Below are positions 23,554 through 35,267 of a DNA stretch of 64,000 nt, piece by piece (the stretch's first letter is position 1; each line of letters begins with the position of its first letter). The position numbers and the translations under genes were made by a program. This stretch comes from Rhexocercosporidium sp. MPI-PUGE-AT-0058 (Eukaryota; Ascomycota; Leotiomycetes; Helotiales), in contig JAGTJL010000018.1 in NCBI GenBank assembly GCA_020746875.1, positions 1,054,001-1,118,000 on the forward strand. The letters run 5' to 3'. The notes under the pieces are model-generated. The model did not search any database and was not told the DNA's origin. It saw only the letters and a program-made list of their open reading frames with translations.

Positions 23554-25134
23554 GGTGATCGGGCTTTGTTGGTGCGATAGCCGTCTAGAGATCCTGCGAG
23601 GCGACTCGTTGTTGTGATGTGGTGTTACAATGGTATTTTGATATGTGGGTGTGGAAAATGTAGGGTATTGTATGGAAAATGATAGGTGGTATAGATTGGA
23701 GAAGGAGGAGTTACAACCGCCCATATTAGTATCCCCGAGCTCATACGCCAGACCCAGGATGAGCTTTAACCATAGACGACGTCATAAGCGAAACTTTACA
23801 GAGCTGACTGCGAAACAGAACCACCAAGCTACATCGCAAGTTCCGGACGGGATGAAGCTCTGGGACTCATGCCATGGACCATCGCCACGACACCTTCTTT
23901 CATCATAGCATCCCTAACGGGCAACAGTTAATCTATTCCTCCATCGGTATCCAAGTTTCGTTGTTCTCGTTCTAGGCCCGGGATAGGGATTAAACCAGTG
24001 TGGGGATCCAAACCATGGAAGTTGTGGGATGACAGCTTCGAGCTTCGTCACATCTGAGCTACCTATGATGGCGAAGTCAACAACAATCAAGCCACAGCTC
24101 GCTTCTTCTGACATCGTCGATCTGATCCTGTTCCCGGGTTGGCTAGGACCCTGTCAGAGATCGTCGAGGCTGGACGTCGATCCTTTGGAAGCTAAGCGGA
24201 AAAGGCCGTTGCGCTGGCTGACCCCTCACTTCTCCTAAGTCTTGCTAGGGCTATTGTAGACCACCCGCGAGGCGATGACGCTACGCTGCTTTGGGTAGTA
24301 TCAACAACAAAGGACATCCTCGTTGAATTTCTGCAGGTCCAGCATGCCACTTTTCTGGGTTTGCACCGTCGATCGTGGCGCAGCATAGGGCGGAAGACTC
24401 TACAGTAGATGTCTTAAAGCGATCGTCATCTCTACAGATTATCCTTCCCTACGAAGTAATGTTTCTTTTGGAGCAAACAACTGTAATATTTGACGCCACC
24501 TACATCTGGCGGTAAACGGATCAATGATGTGCATTGGTTCTATACGGTTGTCTAGCATGCATTGGAGAGCCCGTCGAATCGTATTAATCACTTTACGGAG
24601 CCGCCTCTATGAAATATGATGGAAATGTGATACCAGTTTATGAGCACAATGGTTTCCGTTTTAGGAATATGATGTCAAGAATAAATCATGCTTTGCCGTC
24701 ATGAAGTGTAGCATTGCAGAATGGGCGTCTAAAGGTTACGGCTCATAGGACTGTGGCGAAACTCGTCGAGCCCCATAATTCAGAACGCCCTTGGACAGCC
24801 ACAAGAAACACAAGCCACGCGGACAGCGTTTGTGGTTATGCAAATACGATCGGAAAACAGGATTTCGGATGTATGTCCAAAGTTCTTACCCCGCATCCCG
24901 AGTTCCAGAGTAACATGTGGGCCATGACGAGACCGGCCAGGATGCCAGTGGGCGGGATCCTCAAAGGAAGTCATAGCTTCCCGTCAACATCGTCACTGAT
25001 TCTGTATACCCAGCAAAATTTGCAACGAGGTTTGCTACATGATCTCAGCGTTCTTCATAACCTTAAATCTTCGGAATCTTTTCTTCCTACAAATCCAAAC
25101 TCTACACTATCCAGACTTCTTCACTCCTGCAATC
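23554..25134. other. Divergent promoter region of two LEA-like genes
   Basis: About 1.6 kb between the divergent DUF3659 and LEA-like genes. Open frames inside (23914-24386, 24714-25232) have no recognisable content. Shared upstream regulation of the pair is possible but no common element was identified. Confidence 0.5.
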
Positions 25135-26988
25135 ATGTCTACTCCACGAACTCCAAAAGCCCCTCAGATGCCTATAGGCCAGGGCGAAATACCCAACAAA
25201 ACATCTTCACTGAAGAAGAAGAGAGGGCCTAGCAATGGCGACACCAACACTGTTGAGAAATCAGCTTCGAAGGCTTCCCCCAAGCCTCCACCACCTCGGC
25301 AAGATGATGTTACTTCTCCTGGCTCGCCCATCAGGAAGAAGAAGCTAGTTCCAAAACCAGCTGCTGATGTGGCTCTACCAACTCCTCAACCGCCCGACGA
25401 TGCCAAAGAAGCCGAGCCAGAAGAAGCGCCCAAAAAGATCATCAAGAAGAAGAAGCCAGCACCAGTACCATCTGAGCCTGAGTCTCAAGCTCCAGAAGCC
25501 GAGAACGCACCTCAGCCCGATCAAGCCAAATCCAACGACAACCGACACGACTCGAAGTTTGATGATACTCTGGCTCCCGCTCTTCAGAAGCCTATCATGA
25601 AAAAGAAGAAGATACCAGCTCCAGCTCCTGCGCCAGAACCTGAGCCGGAACCAGAGATGGCTTCTGAGTCTGAACATGATGACGATGAGCCAGAGGAGGA
25701 AGATCATGATAACAACTCAGTCGCCAATGGCGATCAGTATTATGATGATCAGGATGAGCAGGATGACGAGTCCGATAATCATGAAGATGACCAAAGTCAG
25801 GGCAAGTCAGATGAGGAGGAGGATCGGGATTGGGATGAGGGTGCTTCCGAAGATGGTCCATTGGGTAATGCTACCGATACTGTCGGCGATGTACCTAAGA
25901 AAGCTCAGGACACCGCTGCTGGACTTCCATATCAAGTGCAACAAGGAGTTGGCAAAGCCAGCAAAACCGCAAAAGGGGCAACGGACGATGTTCAGAAGAA
26001 AGCCTCAGATGTTGGAGGCCAAGCCCAGGACACCGCCAAAGGTGCCGCGGACAAGGCAACTTCATCCGCCAAAGGACTTGGAAAGGGACTTCCTGGCGCT
26101 GGAGATGCTCCGGATCTGTCTAAAGGAGGCGATGCCTTGACTGGCGCTCAGGACACTGCAAAGAAGACTGGAGATAAAGCAAAGTCTATTCCTGATACCG
26201 TTCCGAAGAAGAAAAAGGCTGGTGGACTCTCAGGAGGTGTCACTGACTCTGTTGGTGGGAAGGTGGATGGAGCGACGAAGCAAGCGACTTCTACTGCAAG
26301 TGGTGCTGGTGGTACTGTCGATGCTCTTGTTGGTGTCACCGATACTGTTGGTGGGGCTGGAGATACTGCAGGAAAGGCAGCTGGGGATGCTCAAGACAAA
26401 GCTCATTCTACTGCTGGGGATGTCCAGGATAAAGCCAAATTAGCAACTGGAGACGCCACCAAAGCAGTGGGCGATGCCGCAGGAAACCCAACTGAGCTCG
26501 CCAATGGCGCGACGGATAAATTGGGAGGTGCTACAAACGGTGTCACCGATACCGTTGGAGACGCCGCCAACCAAGGCAAAGACCTCGCAGGCGGAGCTAC
26601 AAAACGAGCGACAGACACAGTGGAAGGCGCCAAATCTCTCGCAGGCAACACAGGAGACGATTCAGGGAACGTCCTGGACAAAGCTGGCAAGCCGCTGGGG
26701 AAAGTCACAGGCGACTTGAAGTCCATGGTTGGGAAGACTGTAAACAATGCAAGTGAGATCGTGGATAGTTCTGGGAATGTACCTGGGAAGGTCAGTGGAG
26801 TAACGAGTGGGGTGGGGGGCGATGAGGTCTCGAAGTTTGAGAAGCAGCACGATCAAGGTCAGGGTCAGGTTGGAAGAAAAGCGGACTCGGCGAATGTCAG
26901 TGTCAGTGGGATTGAGATCAAGGTCGAGACGAACCCTAATGGGACGACTCTCACTATCAGGATCCCAGGAGCGTTCCAGCATCAGTAA
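25135..26988 (+). CDS. LEA-like disordered protein, 617 aa
   Basis: A single exon. The ATG at 25135 (MSTPRTPKAPQMP) was chosen over one 32 codons upstream, whose extension is hydrophobic and looks like leader sequence. Residues ~1-130 are Lys/Pro-rich with repeated KKKK blocks; ~130-240 are strongly acidic. Residues ~245-500 are made of 11-residue-like Ala/Gly/Lys/Asp repeats (AQDTAKGAADKAT, GDAQDKAHSTAGDVQDKA) typical of LEA group 3 proteins. Then comes a single degenerate DUF3659 unit (GNVLDKAGKPLGKVTGDLK). The end SGIEIKVETNPNGTTLTIRI is a predicted beta hairpin. LEA-like proteins protect other molecules during drying or freezing; that role is inference. It is divergent from the DUF3659 gene, and the shared module suggests they act in the same process. 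Confidence 0.85.
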   Translation: MSTPRTPKAPQMPIGQGEIPNKTSSLKKKRGPSNGDTNTVEKSASKASPKPPPPRQDDVTSPGSPIRKKKLVPKPAADVALPTPQPPDDAKEAEPEEAPKKIIKKKKPAPVPSEPESQAPEAENAPQPDQAKSNDNRHDSKFDDTLAPALQKPIMKKKKIPAPAPAPEPEPEPEMASESEHDDDEPEEEDHDNNSVANGDQYYDDQDEQDDESDNHEDDQSQGKSDEEEDRDWDEGASEDGPLGNATDTVGDVPKKAQDTAAGLPYQVQQGVGKASKTAKGATDDVQKKASDVGGQAQDTAKGAADKATSSAKGLGKGLPGAGDAPDLSKGGDALTGAQDTAKKTGDKAKSIPDTVPKKKKAGGLSGGVTDSVGGKVDGATKQATSTASGAGGTVDALVGVTDTVGGAGDTAGKAAGDAQDKAHSTAGDVQDKAKLATGDATKAVGDAAGNPTELANGATDKLGGATNGVTDTVGDAANQGKDLAGGATKRATDTVEGAKSLAGNTGDDSGNVLDKAGKPLGKVTGDLKSMVGKTVNNASEIVDSSGNVPGKVSGVTSGVGGDEVSKFEKQHDQGQGQVGRKADSANVSVSGIEIKVETNPNGTTLTIRIPGAFQHQ

Positions 26989-27912
26989 GCAGTCTAGTAC
27001 CGATTTATTTCTGTACTTTGTTTTGCAAGAATCCGTGATGATGAATAAGAAGTGTATTTGTAGCTTTGGATTCTCTTTTCTACCATCTCATCCTCTTTAG
27101 ATTGCTGTAACTAAATGATGATTGATTCATGGCTCATCAATCGCTCTGTATCTGAGTTCAAAACGCACAGAGGGAAAGCGGTTAAGTGTGGCCAGAGTAT
27201 TAGCAGGGAGGGGTACCCTCGCCCACTGATTTCAAGACCTGATAACGTCAGACATACACATTCTAAAAAAATACATTCCATTATTCAGAGGTTCAGAAGC
27301 CATTCAGGAGGATTCGGACCCCTGCTAGTGCTATTACCACACTTAACCGCTCGCTGTACCTCCGTAGACGCCGAGTCCGTCTGCCTAGCCTCTTGGGTTT
27401 CAAGCTCACGTCTGTGTAACACCCGCTAACTCCTCTTTCACATGAAGATTCGCCATGTCAAACCTGTTTCCAGGTCTTCCTCACGAGATTGACTTTGAAT
27501 ACTTCTAATTCGCAGACACCTCAGCCACGTCGTCCATCGCAAGTGGTGGTTCGGCTGTCTAGCGTGTCTACTTGTAGAGTAGGTTTTCGCCACACCTCTG
27601 CCATGCCACAGGCCTTTCGATGCCGCTTCATCCATACAACGGACCACCACAAGAAAAAGCATGCATATGCAGCAGGGCTCTTGGGTTGTCAGGGAAGCAC
27701 ACAAAACCTGTCTTGTGCATTGCTGGGATTTCAGGTGCAGTAGGACGGAGTAGGCCCACACTGGGCATCACAGGCTGAGGCAGGTATGGCAGCCCCGCTG
27801 ATGGTGTGGTCCACTAATTTTGTCAGAAACTTTGGGATCGAGATCTCGGTGTTTTGACCCACCGTATTTGGAGATGGAGAAAGACAGTCTGCACGCAACA
27901 GGGCATCGCAAA
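26989..27912. other. No gene recognised
   Basis: Spacer between the LEA-like gene and the hydrolase gene. Short frames on both strands (27115-27429 +, 27438-27761 -) have no family features. Confidence 0.5.
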
Positions 27913-29499
27913 ATGGTCAAGACATTGCTGCTGTGTTTTATACACGGCTTCAAAGGCGACGAGGAGACTTTCTTCGAGTTCCCAGATGTATGATTTTATT
28001 ACCAAGGGCTCTACGCGTAGGGGACTCCACAAGCTGACTGCATAAGCTAGGCGCTGAAGAAATCTGTCTTGGATAAGTCTCCAGATCTAGATGTGCAGAC
28101 GAGAGTATATCCTAAATATGAGACACGGGGAGATCTGGCCGCATGTGTGGAGACGTTCAGAGAATGGTAAGCGGCTCGCACGATGTTACTCTGGATCTGG
28201 CACTGATACATACCAGGCTGCAAAATCAAGTTACCGATCTCGAGAGAGATGCTGCGACTCCATCTGCGATTTTCGAGCCATCGGTTGGGGTCGTCTTGGT
28301 GGCGCATTCTATGGGGTATATCCACTACAAGAATGAAATACTCACTACAAACATCGAAACTAACTGATGCAATTTACAGAGGTTTCGTGGCGGCGGATGC
28401 ATTATTCTCTGTCCTTGACAACCGACCAGTATCGAATGTGCCGGGTCAAAAGTTGATGTTCCCTCTGATTCATGGAGTCCTAACTTTCGACACCCCTTTC
28501 AATGGGCTTTCTCGTTCAATGTTCGCATATGGAACATTTTCGCAATACCAGAATCTCAGCTCTGTCTGGAACATCTTCTCGACCGTCTCCTCTTCCCTCA
28601 CGGGTGCGACAACTTCTTCAGCCCTAGCTACGACAGCTGAAGCTTCGTCTTGGATGCGCTGGCAAACACTCGCTGCTCGCACAGGAACATACGGCGCTAT
28701 CGTGGCAGGTGGAGTAGCGGCATATATCCATCGAGATACTATCCGCAGTTCTTTATCGAAGATCAAGAAAGAAGACCTGAATCCGTACAACATCAACTAC
28801 AAAGACAACATGTCTCGAGGTCTGACTTATGTCAGTCGAGATAGTATTGGAGTAGGTTTTGCGTGGATGGCCAGCCATCTCAAGTTCGTCGGTGCGTTGA
28901 TGAAGCAGGCGCAATTAACAACAAGACTGGAAAGATTGAGTCTGCTTGAAGGTGTTGGGATCAAAGACTTGTATACCACTCTAGGCGAAAACGGATACTG
29001 GAGCGGAGGGTACTTCGTCCCCAAACGCACCTTCTGCGCCGTTCCAACAGAGAAAGGAGCCGCAGCCGCAAGGATATTCCAAGAACAACCCAACAATAAA
29101 GCGAAGAGCGAGATCGAAGCACATTGTAGCATGTTTCGTCCAGATAAGAATGCGAGGTTCGAGGAGATGCTGGAGACTTCTGCGTTGCTTGTCGCGGAAT
29201 GGGCGAAGATTGATCCGCGCGAGATTGTGGATCAGTATACACCTACTAGGGAACAACTCACTAGAACGCAGTCGGAATCGCAGCTTTGGGACGATGATGG
29301 GAAAATGTTGAGTCCAAGGCTGCCGCAGGAGGAAGGAGAATCTGAAGACGAGTTCCAATTGCAGGCTATTTTGGGGTGTTCAGAGATGCCACACCAGGTC
29401 GATGGAGGAGTGGATGAGGAAAGTTTGAAGAAGGCTGCTGAAACACCTTTGCCGGTGGACGAGGAGATCATTCAGAAGATGACGAACGAGGTGATATAG
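27913..29499 (+). CDS. DUF676-like serine alpha/beta hydrolase, 469 aa
   Basis: Four exons: 27913-27987, 28051-28166, 28217-28315, 28380-29499; introns of 63, 50 and 64 nt keep frame. The N-terminus MVKTLLLCFIHGFKGD holds the oxyanion His-Gly, VYPKYETRGDLAACV follows, then the nucleophile elbow VAHSMGG, whose Gly-Gly spans the third intron, then GVLTFDTPFNGLSRSM with a likely acid residue. This order matches fungal DUF676-type serine esterase/lipase-like proteins. A hydrophobic stretch (TYGAIVAGGVAAYI, ~220) may be a membrane-associated helix. The C-terminal 100 residues are acidic. Substrate unknown. After the stop a related LKKAxxxPLP segment recurs out of frame (29514-29550), so an older gene may have been longer. 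Confidence 0.82.
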
Positions 29500-29759
29500 C
29501 TGAGGATACGGAGCTCAAGAAGGCGGTGGTGGTTCCATTGCCAGCGGAGGATTTGGCGACTTGGAGCTTCTAGGCTGTTGATTGGCGCGGAATGACCAAA
29601 TAGACATCGACTTACGACTTGTAGTTCTGCACTCATTGTACGATTGATGCTTCTTTCAAGACATGGAGATATTCTCATTGTAAACATTCATCGAAATACA
29701 TGTGTATCATAACATAAACTATCTAAACATGGTTATCCCCTCCAAGCGATCCTCGGGTC

Positions 29760-30101
29760 TCAGCGGGTCAACAATCCCTTATCCACCACTTTGCCGACAC
29801 TCTCGCCAACTCCACCTTCAGCAAACACATTCCCCACCGTCTGTCCTACAGCATGCTGAATGCCATCAACATCCTTGTTGCCGGTCACTTCCGTCTTACT
29901 CAAGGTATCTAACAAGTGTCAGTAACTTTCTCAGGCACTATTAAGTGAAGTGAAAGCGTGCTTACCTTTGACACCATACGACGTCCTATTCTGCCCAAAA
30001 TACTTCAAGTACGTATCCTCAATCCATCTCATCGTAGCCTCATAATACGTATCCTGCTTCTGCATGGGGTTTTGCGGGGTAACAATGTTGTTGGTGTCCA
30101 T
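29760..30101 (-). CDS. Small conserved-type protein, 94 aa, two exons
   Basis: Exon 1 30101-29966 and exon 2 29908-29760, separated by a 57-nt intron (donor GTAAGC, TTACTGAC branch site, TTAG acceptor). Together they encode 94 residues. The start reads MDTNNIVTPQNPMQKQDTYY, then an amphipathic helix MRWIEDTYLKYFGQ, then a Gly/Val/Lys-rich second exon (VDGIQHAVGQTVGNVFAEGG) ending KGLLTR. I recall similar small, soluble fungal proteins of unknown function, but cannot name a family. No signal peptide. It is tail to tail with the hydrolase gene, only about 260 bp from its stop. Confidence 0.75.
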
Positions 30102-30910
30102 CTTGTCGTTCGCTTTTTTCTTTGTGTTAGATGTCTTCGTCTCGTCTTGAGTGATCGATAGGTGAAAGTGTAGTATGCGTTTTGATGTGGGAATTCAAGA
30201 GCTAAGAGGGGTCCTTGTTTTTGCCTCGGACGACGGACAACGGACGGCACAGAGAACGGGCTGGCTACGGGCGTGGGAAGCCTACTCCGTAGAAAGTTTG
30301 AGAACACCCTCTTGGACTGTTTCTACAAACCTGTTTCTTGTACCACGACGTAGTTTGAGGTGGTTGATGTGGCTGAGGATGTGTCATGTGGAGCAAGTGT
30401 CAGATCAGAGATCGGCAGGATGGCGGGGGAAAGGGAAAGCATGGTTGGAGGGAGGGGAGGTCTAGAGCGGATGGCAAAGTCTAAATTATGATGTGGCATT
30501 TGATATAATCGTTTTATCAGGAAGAGAAATTTCTTCAGTGCCATTTCTCGATCTTACGCATGAGGAACATGGAGAGAGGCCCTAGGCTGTGACCTGTGAA
30601 GTCATAGGCACTGCGGCGGGCGTTCATCATTGGTGGAGTCAATAAAGGTCCAGAGGCAAGACCCACAGCCTGGCTGCTGCCTATTCAAGCCAAATTCTGT
30701 AGCTACTGTCTACTGGTGGCTCTCACAGACCCACGGTCTGCTGTCTTTCCATTTGGTGGAAACTGGACGGTATGGCACTTCAAAGATGTACTGCAGGCTC
30801 GACGATAACAGAGTACATTCAAGGTATCTTTCAGTGTTATACCGTAGTATTTTTGCAGCGCCCTATGCTATACCGTTCAAAAACTCCAAAAGCCCAAATT
30901 GAAAACAAAG
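30102..30910. other. No gene recognised
   Basis: Upstream region of the 29760-30101 gene and 3' flank of the 30911-31667 gene. Open frame 30175-30465 (+) is Trp/Arg-rich and not convincing. Confidence 0.5.
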
Positions 30911-31667
30911 TTACTTCAAGATGCTATCCCCTTTCCTCATTCTCAACTCCTTTCTCGTAAGCTCAACTTCCATTATCCTCTTTGTCACCTCTACCTTCTC
31001 CGCGAGCCCATCGTCATCCACGTCAAAATACAACGCCCAAACGCCTTCTTCCTCCTCAACCACCGTGAACCCTTCCCAGCCATCAAAATTCAGCCTCCTG
31101 TCAATAGGCGTGACATTCCATGGCCCGACTAAATTTCCCTCAGCTTGCACCTTCAAGCCGTATTTGACCTCATATGTATCTTTGTCAATGTAGATCCAGT
31201 TGAGCTGTGGCGGGTCGTCCGAAATAGTAGAAACATATCCTTCGCCTCGCCGTCCCCAGTTGCTCCCTGGGTATCCAAAGAAGTATCCCGCAAGCTGGTG
31301 GCCCTGACTTGCGACATTATCCTTTCCATCATCTGGTAGGAACTTCGACTGTGGATTTACATTCGTGGCGTAGAGCTAAACACACCTCAGTCCGACTTGT
31401 TTACTCCTGCTAGAAGACTAGGTTGGGAAGTTGAAGTGTACTTTTCTTTGTCTCTCTTGTAAAACTTACCTTGTTGTTACGGAGAACAATAGTTCCACCG
31501 TGAATATCACGACTTTTCCGTGATGGATCGTTGCATGTCACATACAGGTTTGCTTTCCGTCCTCGATGTGCTTCTCTGGAGTTCTGCTTTTGACCTTGGC
31601 GGACAGCTTCAGTTGTTCCAATTATTGCAGGACAGGCTGCAATCGACGTGATGATACCTAGTGGCAT
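30911..31667 (-). CDS. Conserved fungal protein of unknown function, 220 aa
   Basis: Exon 1 31667-31470 and exon 2 31375-30911, separated by a 94-nt intron with donor GTAAGT and acceptor TTTAG; phase 0. The sequence starts MPLGIITSIAACPAIIGTTE, followed by a Gln/Arg/Lys-rich stretch and an NLYVTCND strand. The second exon has LAGYFFGYPG, DDPPQLNWIYIDKDTYEVKY, GPWNVTPIDRRLNFDGWEGF and EEGVWALYFDVDDDGL. This is the layout of a widespread soluble Pezizomycotina protein whose role is not known. The many aromatic-rich beta segments suggest a compact beta fold. No catalytic motif or targeting signal is evident. Confidence 0.85.
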
Positions 31668-32715
31668 TTTGATCTGCCTACACCAACAAGTGCCAGAAGT
31701 TGTAGAAAGATAAGTCTCCAAAACTCAGCATCCCGAGAGCCTCTGCAATATCACCTACTCAAAACTATTCGAGTTCTGTTTGCAAGCTGTAATTACATCA
31801 TTGCCATCATGTCCCGAGTCCCTACAGCTGTCATCCTGAGCTATGATGTAAAACCAGAGGGCTGACAAGGCTGATAGAAACTCCCTGTGCTCCACCCCAT
31901 GCCCCAAGTCATGACCGAAACAAATGAGCGACAAGAAAATAATGTAAATTAAGCTCCAACCATCAACTCGTCAACTCAGGATGCCCATGTAGGGTCGATG
32001 TTGACATCTAAATGCGCTAAACCAGAAAGGGCTGCTTAAAGCCTGAGTCAAGTTGTTTTGACGGTGCGATCTAGCATGCAGATCACCCGTTTAGGTTCTC
32101 GGATATGAGGGGCAGACACGCAAGCTCGGCCTACCAACCGAGCGATAGGATTTTTATTTTTGGAGAAAGAAAATTCCTGTTTTTTTCTCGTTTTCTATGT
32201 TTCAGACTACGGATCCATAAACTGGGTTTTGCACGGTGGTGTGGCGCTTCCCGTGCACATCAGTTCCGTCGTTAAGGGTCCCCCAGCAGGATCTCCACTG
32301 TTTGGAGATTGAATCTGTGGCAACAACGTCAGTTGTGAGGGAAGGTATGACGTGTGTTTTGCCAGGACAAATGAAATGCCATAGCTGCGATCGGATGGGG
32401 AAGTTGAGATCTGGTCTGAAGCTTTGCTAGGTTTCCCCAAACTTGATTTCGACAAGGTCTTGAGAAGTCTAGACTTTCAGAGTCATCAAGATGCTGTGGC
32501 TAAATTCTGGGGCTCGTCATATCTCAAGACCAAGAAAGGCCTTTGTATAAGTAAAGCTAGCATTAAGACTCAAGAGAAATTCTTTATCACACTTTATCAT
32601 CATCATCTGAGATTCACACGCACACAAACATTTAAGGACAGCAAATATTCATTTCCCACCATCACCTCCAGCAACCAGACCGTCTTCTCCAGTCAAGTCA
32701 GATATCCCAAGCACA
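31668..32715. other. Intergenic, divergent promoters
   Basis: Separates the minus-strand 30911 gene from the plus-strand 32716 gene. Nothing convincing is encoded; frames at 32207-32455 overlap on opposite strands. Confidence 0.5.
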
Positions 32716-33244
32716 ATGTCAGACCAGTAAGTTGCCTACCTGCCTTGGGGTCCTAACCCGACTTCGCGGCCATCATCGAAGCTAACGATGCTTCCCACTC
32801 CAGAGAGAAGCAACAGACCTTTGAGGAGGAAGAATACCAATCCGAGTCCGACGACCAAGTACAGCAGCAGCAACAAGCGGTTCAGCCAACACCAAAGGCA
32901 AAGAGGGGTGAACGCACGATGCAGAGAGCTCCTCGCCAGTCAGATCAGCAAATGCAACAGCAACAGCAACAATACCAGCCACAACAAATCATCCCCGCTG
33001 AAGACCGTCAGACTGGAAACCTGGGTGGCAGAACAGGCGCCATCCGGGAGTCGAGAATCAAAGATCGTCCACAGCCTGTACAGGAGAGAGACAGCAGCTT
33101 AAAGATTAAGATCGAGCTGGATCTTGAAGTTGAGGTAGATCTCTACGCCAGAGTGAAGGGTGATGTTACAATAGGTCTGATGTGAATGTGTAGGTCGACC
33201 TTTATGCTCGAGTCAAGGGAGATGTGACCATTGGCTTACTGTGA
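32716..33244 (+). CDS. Gln-rich protein with beta-tail, redundant last exon
   Basis: Exon 1 is 32716-32726 (MSD plus two bases), intron 1 is 32727-32803 (GTAAGT, GCTAAC, CAG), and exon 2 is 32804-33134. Intron 2 is 33135-33193 and exon 3 is 33194-33244. The spliced protein has about 130 residues: an acidic start, Gln-rich tracts (QQQQQ), TGAIRESRIKDRP, then a long alternating hydrophobic/charged tail SLKIKIELDLEVE joined to VDLYARVKGDVTIGLL. If intron 2 is kept, translation ends at TGA 33183-33185 and the tail is the same except for a final Met. The donor GTAGAT is weak, so both forms are likely. The minus-strand paralogue at 40401-40780 has an ordinary intron at the same place. The paralogue at 35324 has none there. 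Function unknown; not found in any family I know by name. Confidence 0.8.
33135..33244 (+). repeat. Tandem copy of the last exon inside its own intron
   Basis: Copy 1 (33135-33185, intronic) and copy 2 (33194-33244, exonic) are 51-nt units that both encode VDLYARVKGDVTIGL plus Met or Leu and TGA. They are separated by ATGTGTAG. They differ at 15 of 48 sense bases, yet 13 of 14 changed codons are synonymous. The period of 59 nt is not a multiple of three, so splicing chooses one or the other copy. Confidence 0.9.
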
Positions 33245-35267
33245 GAAGCGCCGAAATCTCTCTCTTCCATGGATTGGTTTCTGATACGATGTAGACGATG
33301 ATATCTAACGGCGTTTTCTTGAATTGGGGTTTTTTGTATAATATGATACTTCATGTACTAGTAGTAGAAAATGAAGGAGTAAAATGAAAGATATTTCAAT
33401 ACTTTCTCAACTCTGCATCTCCCGTCATGAAAACGACCTCTATTTGAAAGTTGCTGTTTCTTCGGATGCATTTAGAGGCTGTACAGGGTACGTAAGTACG
33501 AAACTTCCGAGCGATGGGTTGACCATAGGCATTCTTCAAAAATTCTTTGTTTCGGTAAAATTTGCTGCGTTGCTGACTGTAGCAACTCCACCCGAACGGA
33601 TAGGGGGACACAGTATTCGTACTACGTAATTGTGGATCGACAAAGGAAGATCCGCTGGGAGTATCCAGGCTCGTGGCAATTCCATGGACTGCGACAAACT
33701 GGTTCGGTACCAAGTTGAACGAGCGGCCACTCCTTCATGGTTCTCCGCGGCTCTCCAATGCGTCCCCTGTCATGGCGAATTCCGTTTCAGACACCACGGA
33801 TTCGGTTAAAGTCCGCCTAGCAACTTTCACTTGTCAGGTCAATCGAAACATAAGTCCTGGCACAGGGCCTGGAGATCAGCTTCTAGCGCGTCCAAATCAG
33901 GTTTTCTTCTTCCAAACCGAGTTTACTTCTACTGTACTATATACGAAGTACGTGCAGTAAGTACTTCGTAGGCCGGCCCTTGTCAGAGTTGCGTGCCGCC
34001 CCGGGACGATCTCGACGCCGCCCAATGGTTGAGGTTGATCAGAACCCTATTGTGGGTTCGTGAAAAGTCTATTTCGATGGTCGAAGCTTAACGGCATCAA
34101 GTAATTCTTTTTAATGTGATGCAATTGACGAGTTGCCTTGCAGTCTTTGAGAACTGATTGGAAAAAAAGGTGGGGGATCTTGATCGAAGTTTTTGCGTAG
34201 TAAGCCAAGCTAGTGTCCCGTCTACTCATGCATGTTCATTGGCACTCCACTCTTTTGCAGTTGAATGCTGTAATGCTCAAGGTGGGGCTGTGGCCAATGG
34301 CCATCAACATCAGAGCTCGGTAGCCGGACCCGCCTCCGCAAACCAGATCCGATTCGATACATCAGGTTTCTTTGATCTGCACAAAATTGTTTCCAGCTCA
34401 TGTCTCGTTACTGCCATTGGTTCTCTCTGAAATCAGCCAAAAGACTCAGATATTCGGATACTAGTTGCGCTAGAGCTTAAGGAAAATCATCTGGAAGGGG
34501 GTCTCAATTCGCAATTGCGCTCTGCGATCACGGTCACGATCGTCACGATCTCGATCCAGTGCAGTGATGCAGTTCACTTGGAGCCACCCTGACGTCTGGT
34601 CCCCATTATCTCTTTCAAGAATCCTTGTGAACTGTCCTCACCGGAGACAAACCCCAAGTCAGGAGATGTTGCTTTGAGGAGATTCCCCCCTTCATTTGAC
34701 ATGGGCGTTCTGGAATTGAGTTCAGGCACCAATGACGCCGTATTGCGAAGCCTGATTCGCCATGGTCGGATGCTGATGGCCCATCACAAGATGCCCTTAT
34801 GCGCGGCGTAGTATAGTTGTTGTTGCCAATGTGATGTTATGATGTGATGGAGTCGCGGAATGGGGGATGTTGCGCATGAATACAAACATTTGATTGAGCG
34901 TACGCTACCTCTCATAAGCTACTTACGGCTTTTTAATGTGTACCATTACTTCTGTGAGCCTTTGGCGAGGACGCGATACAGGATCCTAATATCTGCTCCA
35001 AACTCCCCCGTCTGCCAGCCTACTGTACAAGTCCCCAGACCAAGGTATACCAATGTGCCCAGGAAGCGAACACCGTCCTCCAAATCCCCAATATTTATGT
35101 ATCTCCCCTGGAAAGAGCTCGGAGGACGAAATCTCGCGTTTACGGGTATTATGAATGATTCGGACATCTCTGGGAGATGCTGCAAATGTAAAGTGGACCT
35201 GCCGCTCTCCGGCACAGCAAACCGCACCTCCACCAGTAACATATATGATCTTCGATTCTGTTCCATT
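33245..35267. other. No gene recognised
   Basis: About 2 kb between the convergent genes at 32716 and 35324. A palindromic ACGAAGTACGTGCAGTAAGTACTTCGT lies at 33943-33969. The plus-strand frame 34860-35486 lies partly antisense to the 35324 gene and is regarded as a shadow. Confidence 0.5.

Noticed and set aside
30175..30465. 96-codon plus-strand frame
   Set aside because: Lies in the promoter region of the 29760-30101 gene, Trp/Arg-rich with no recognised family.
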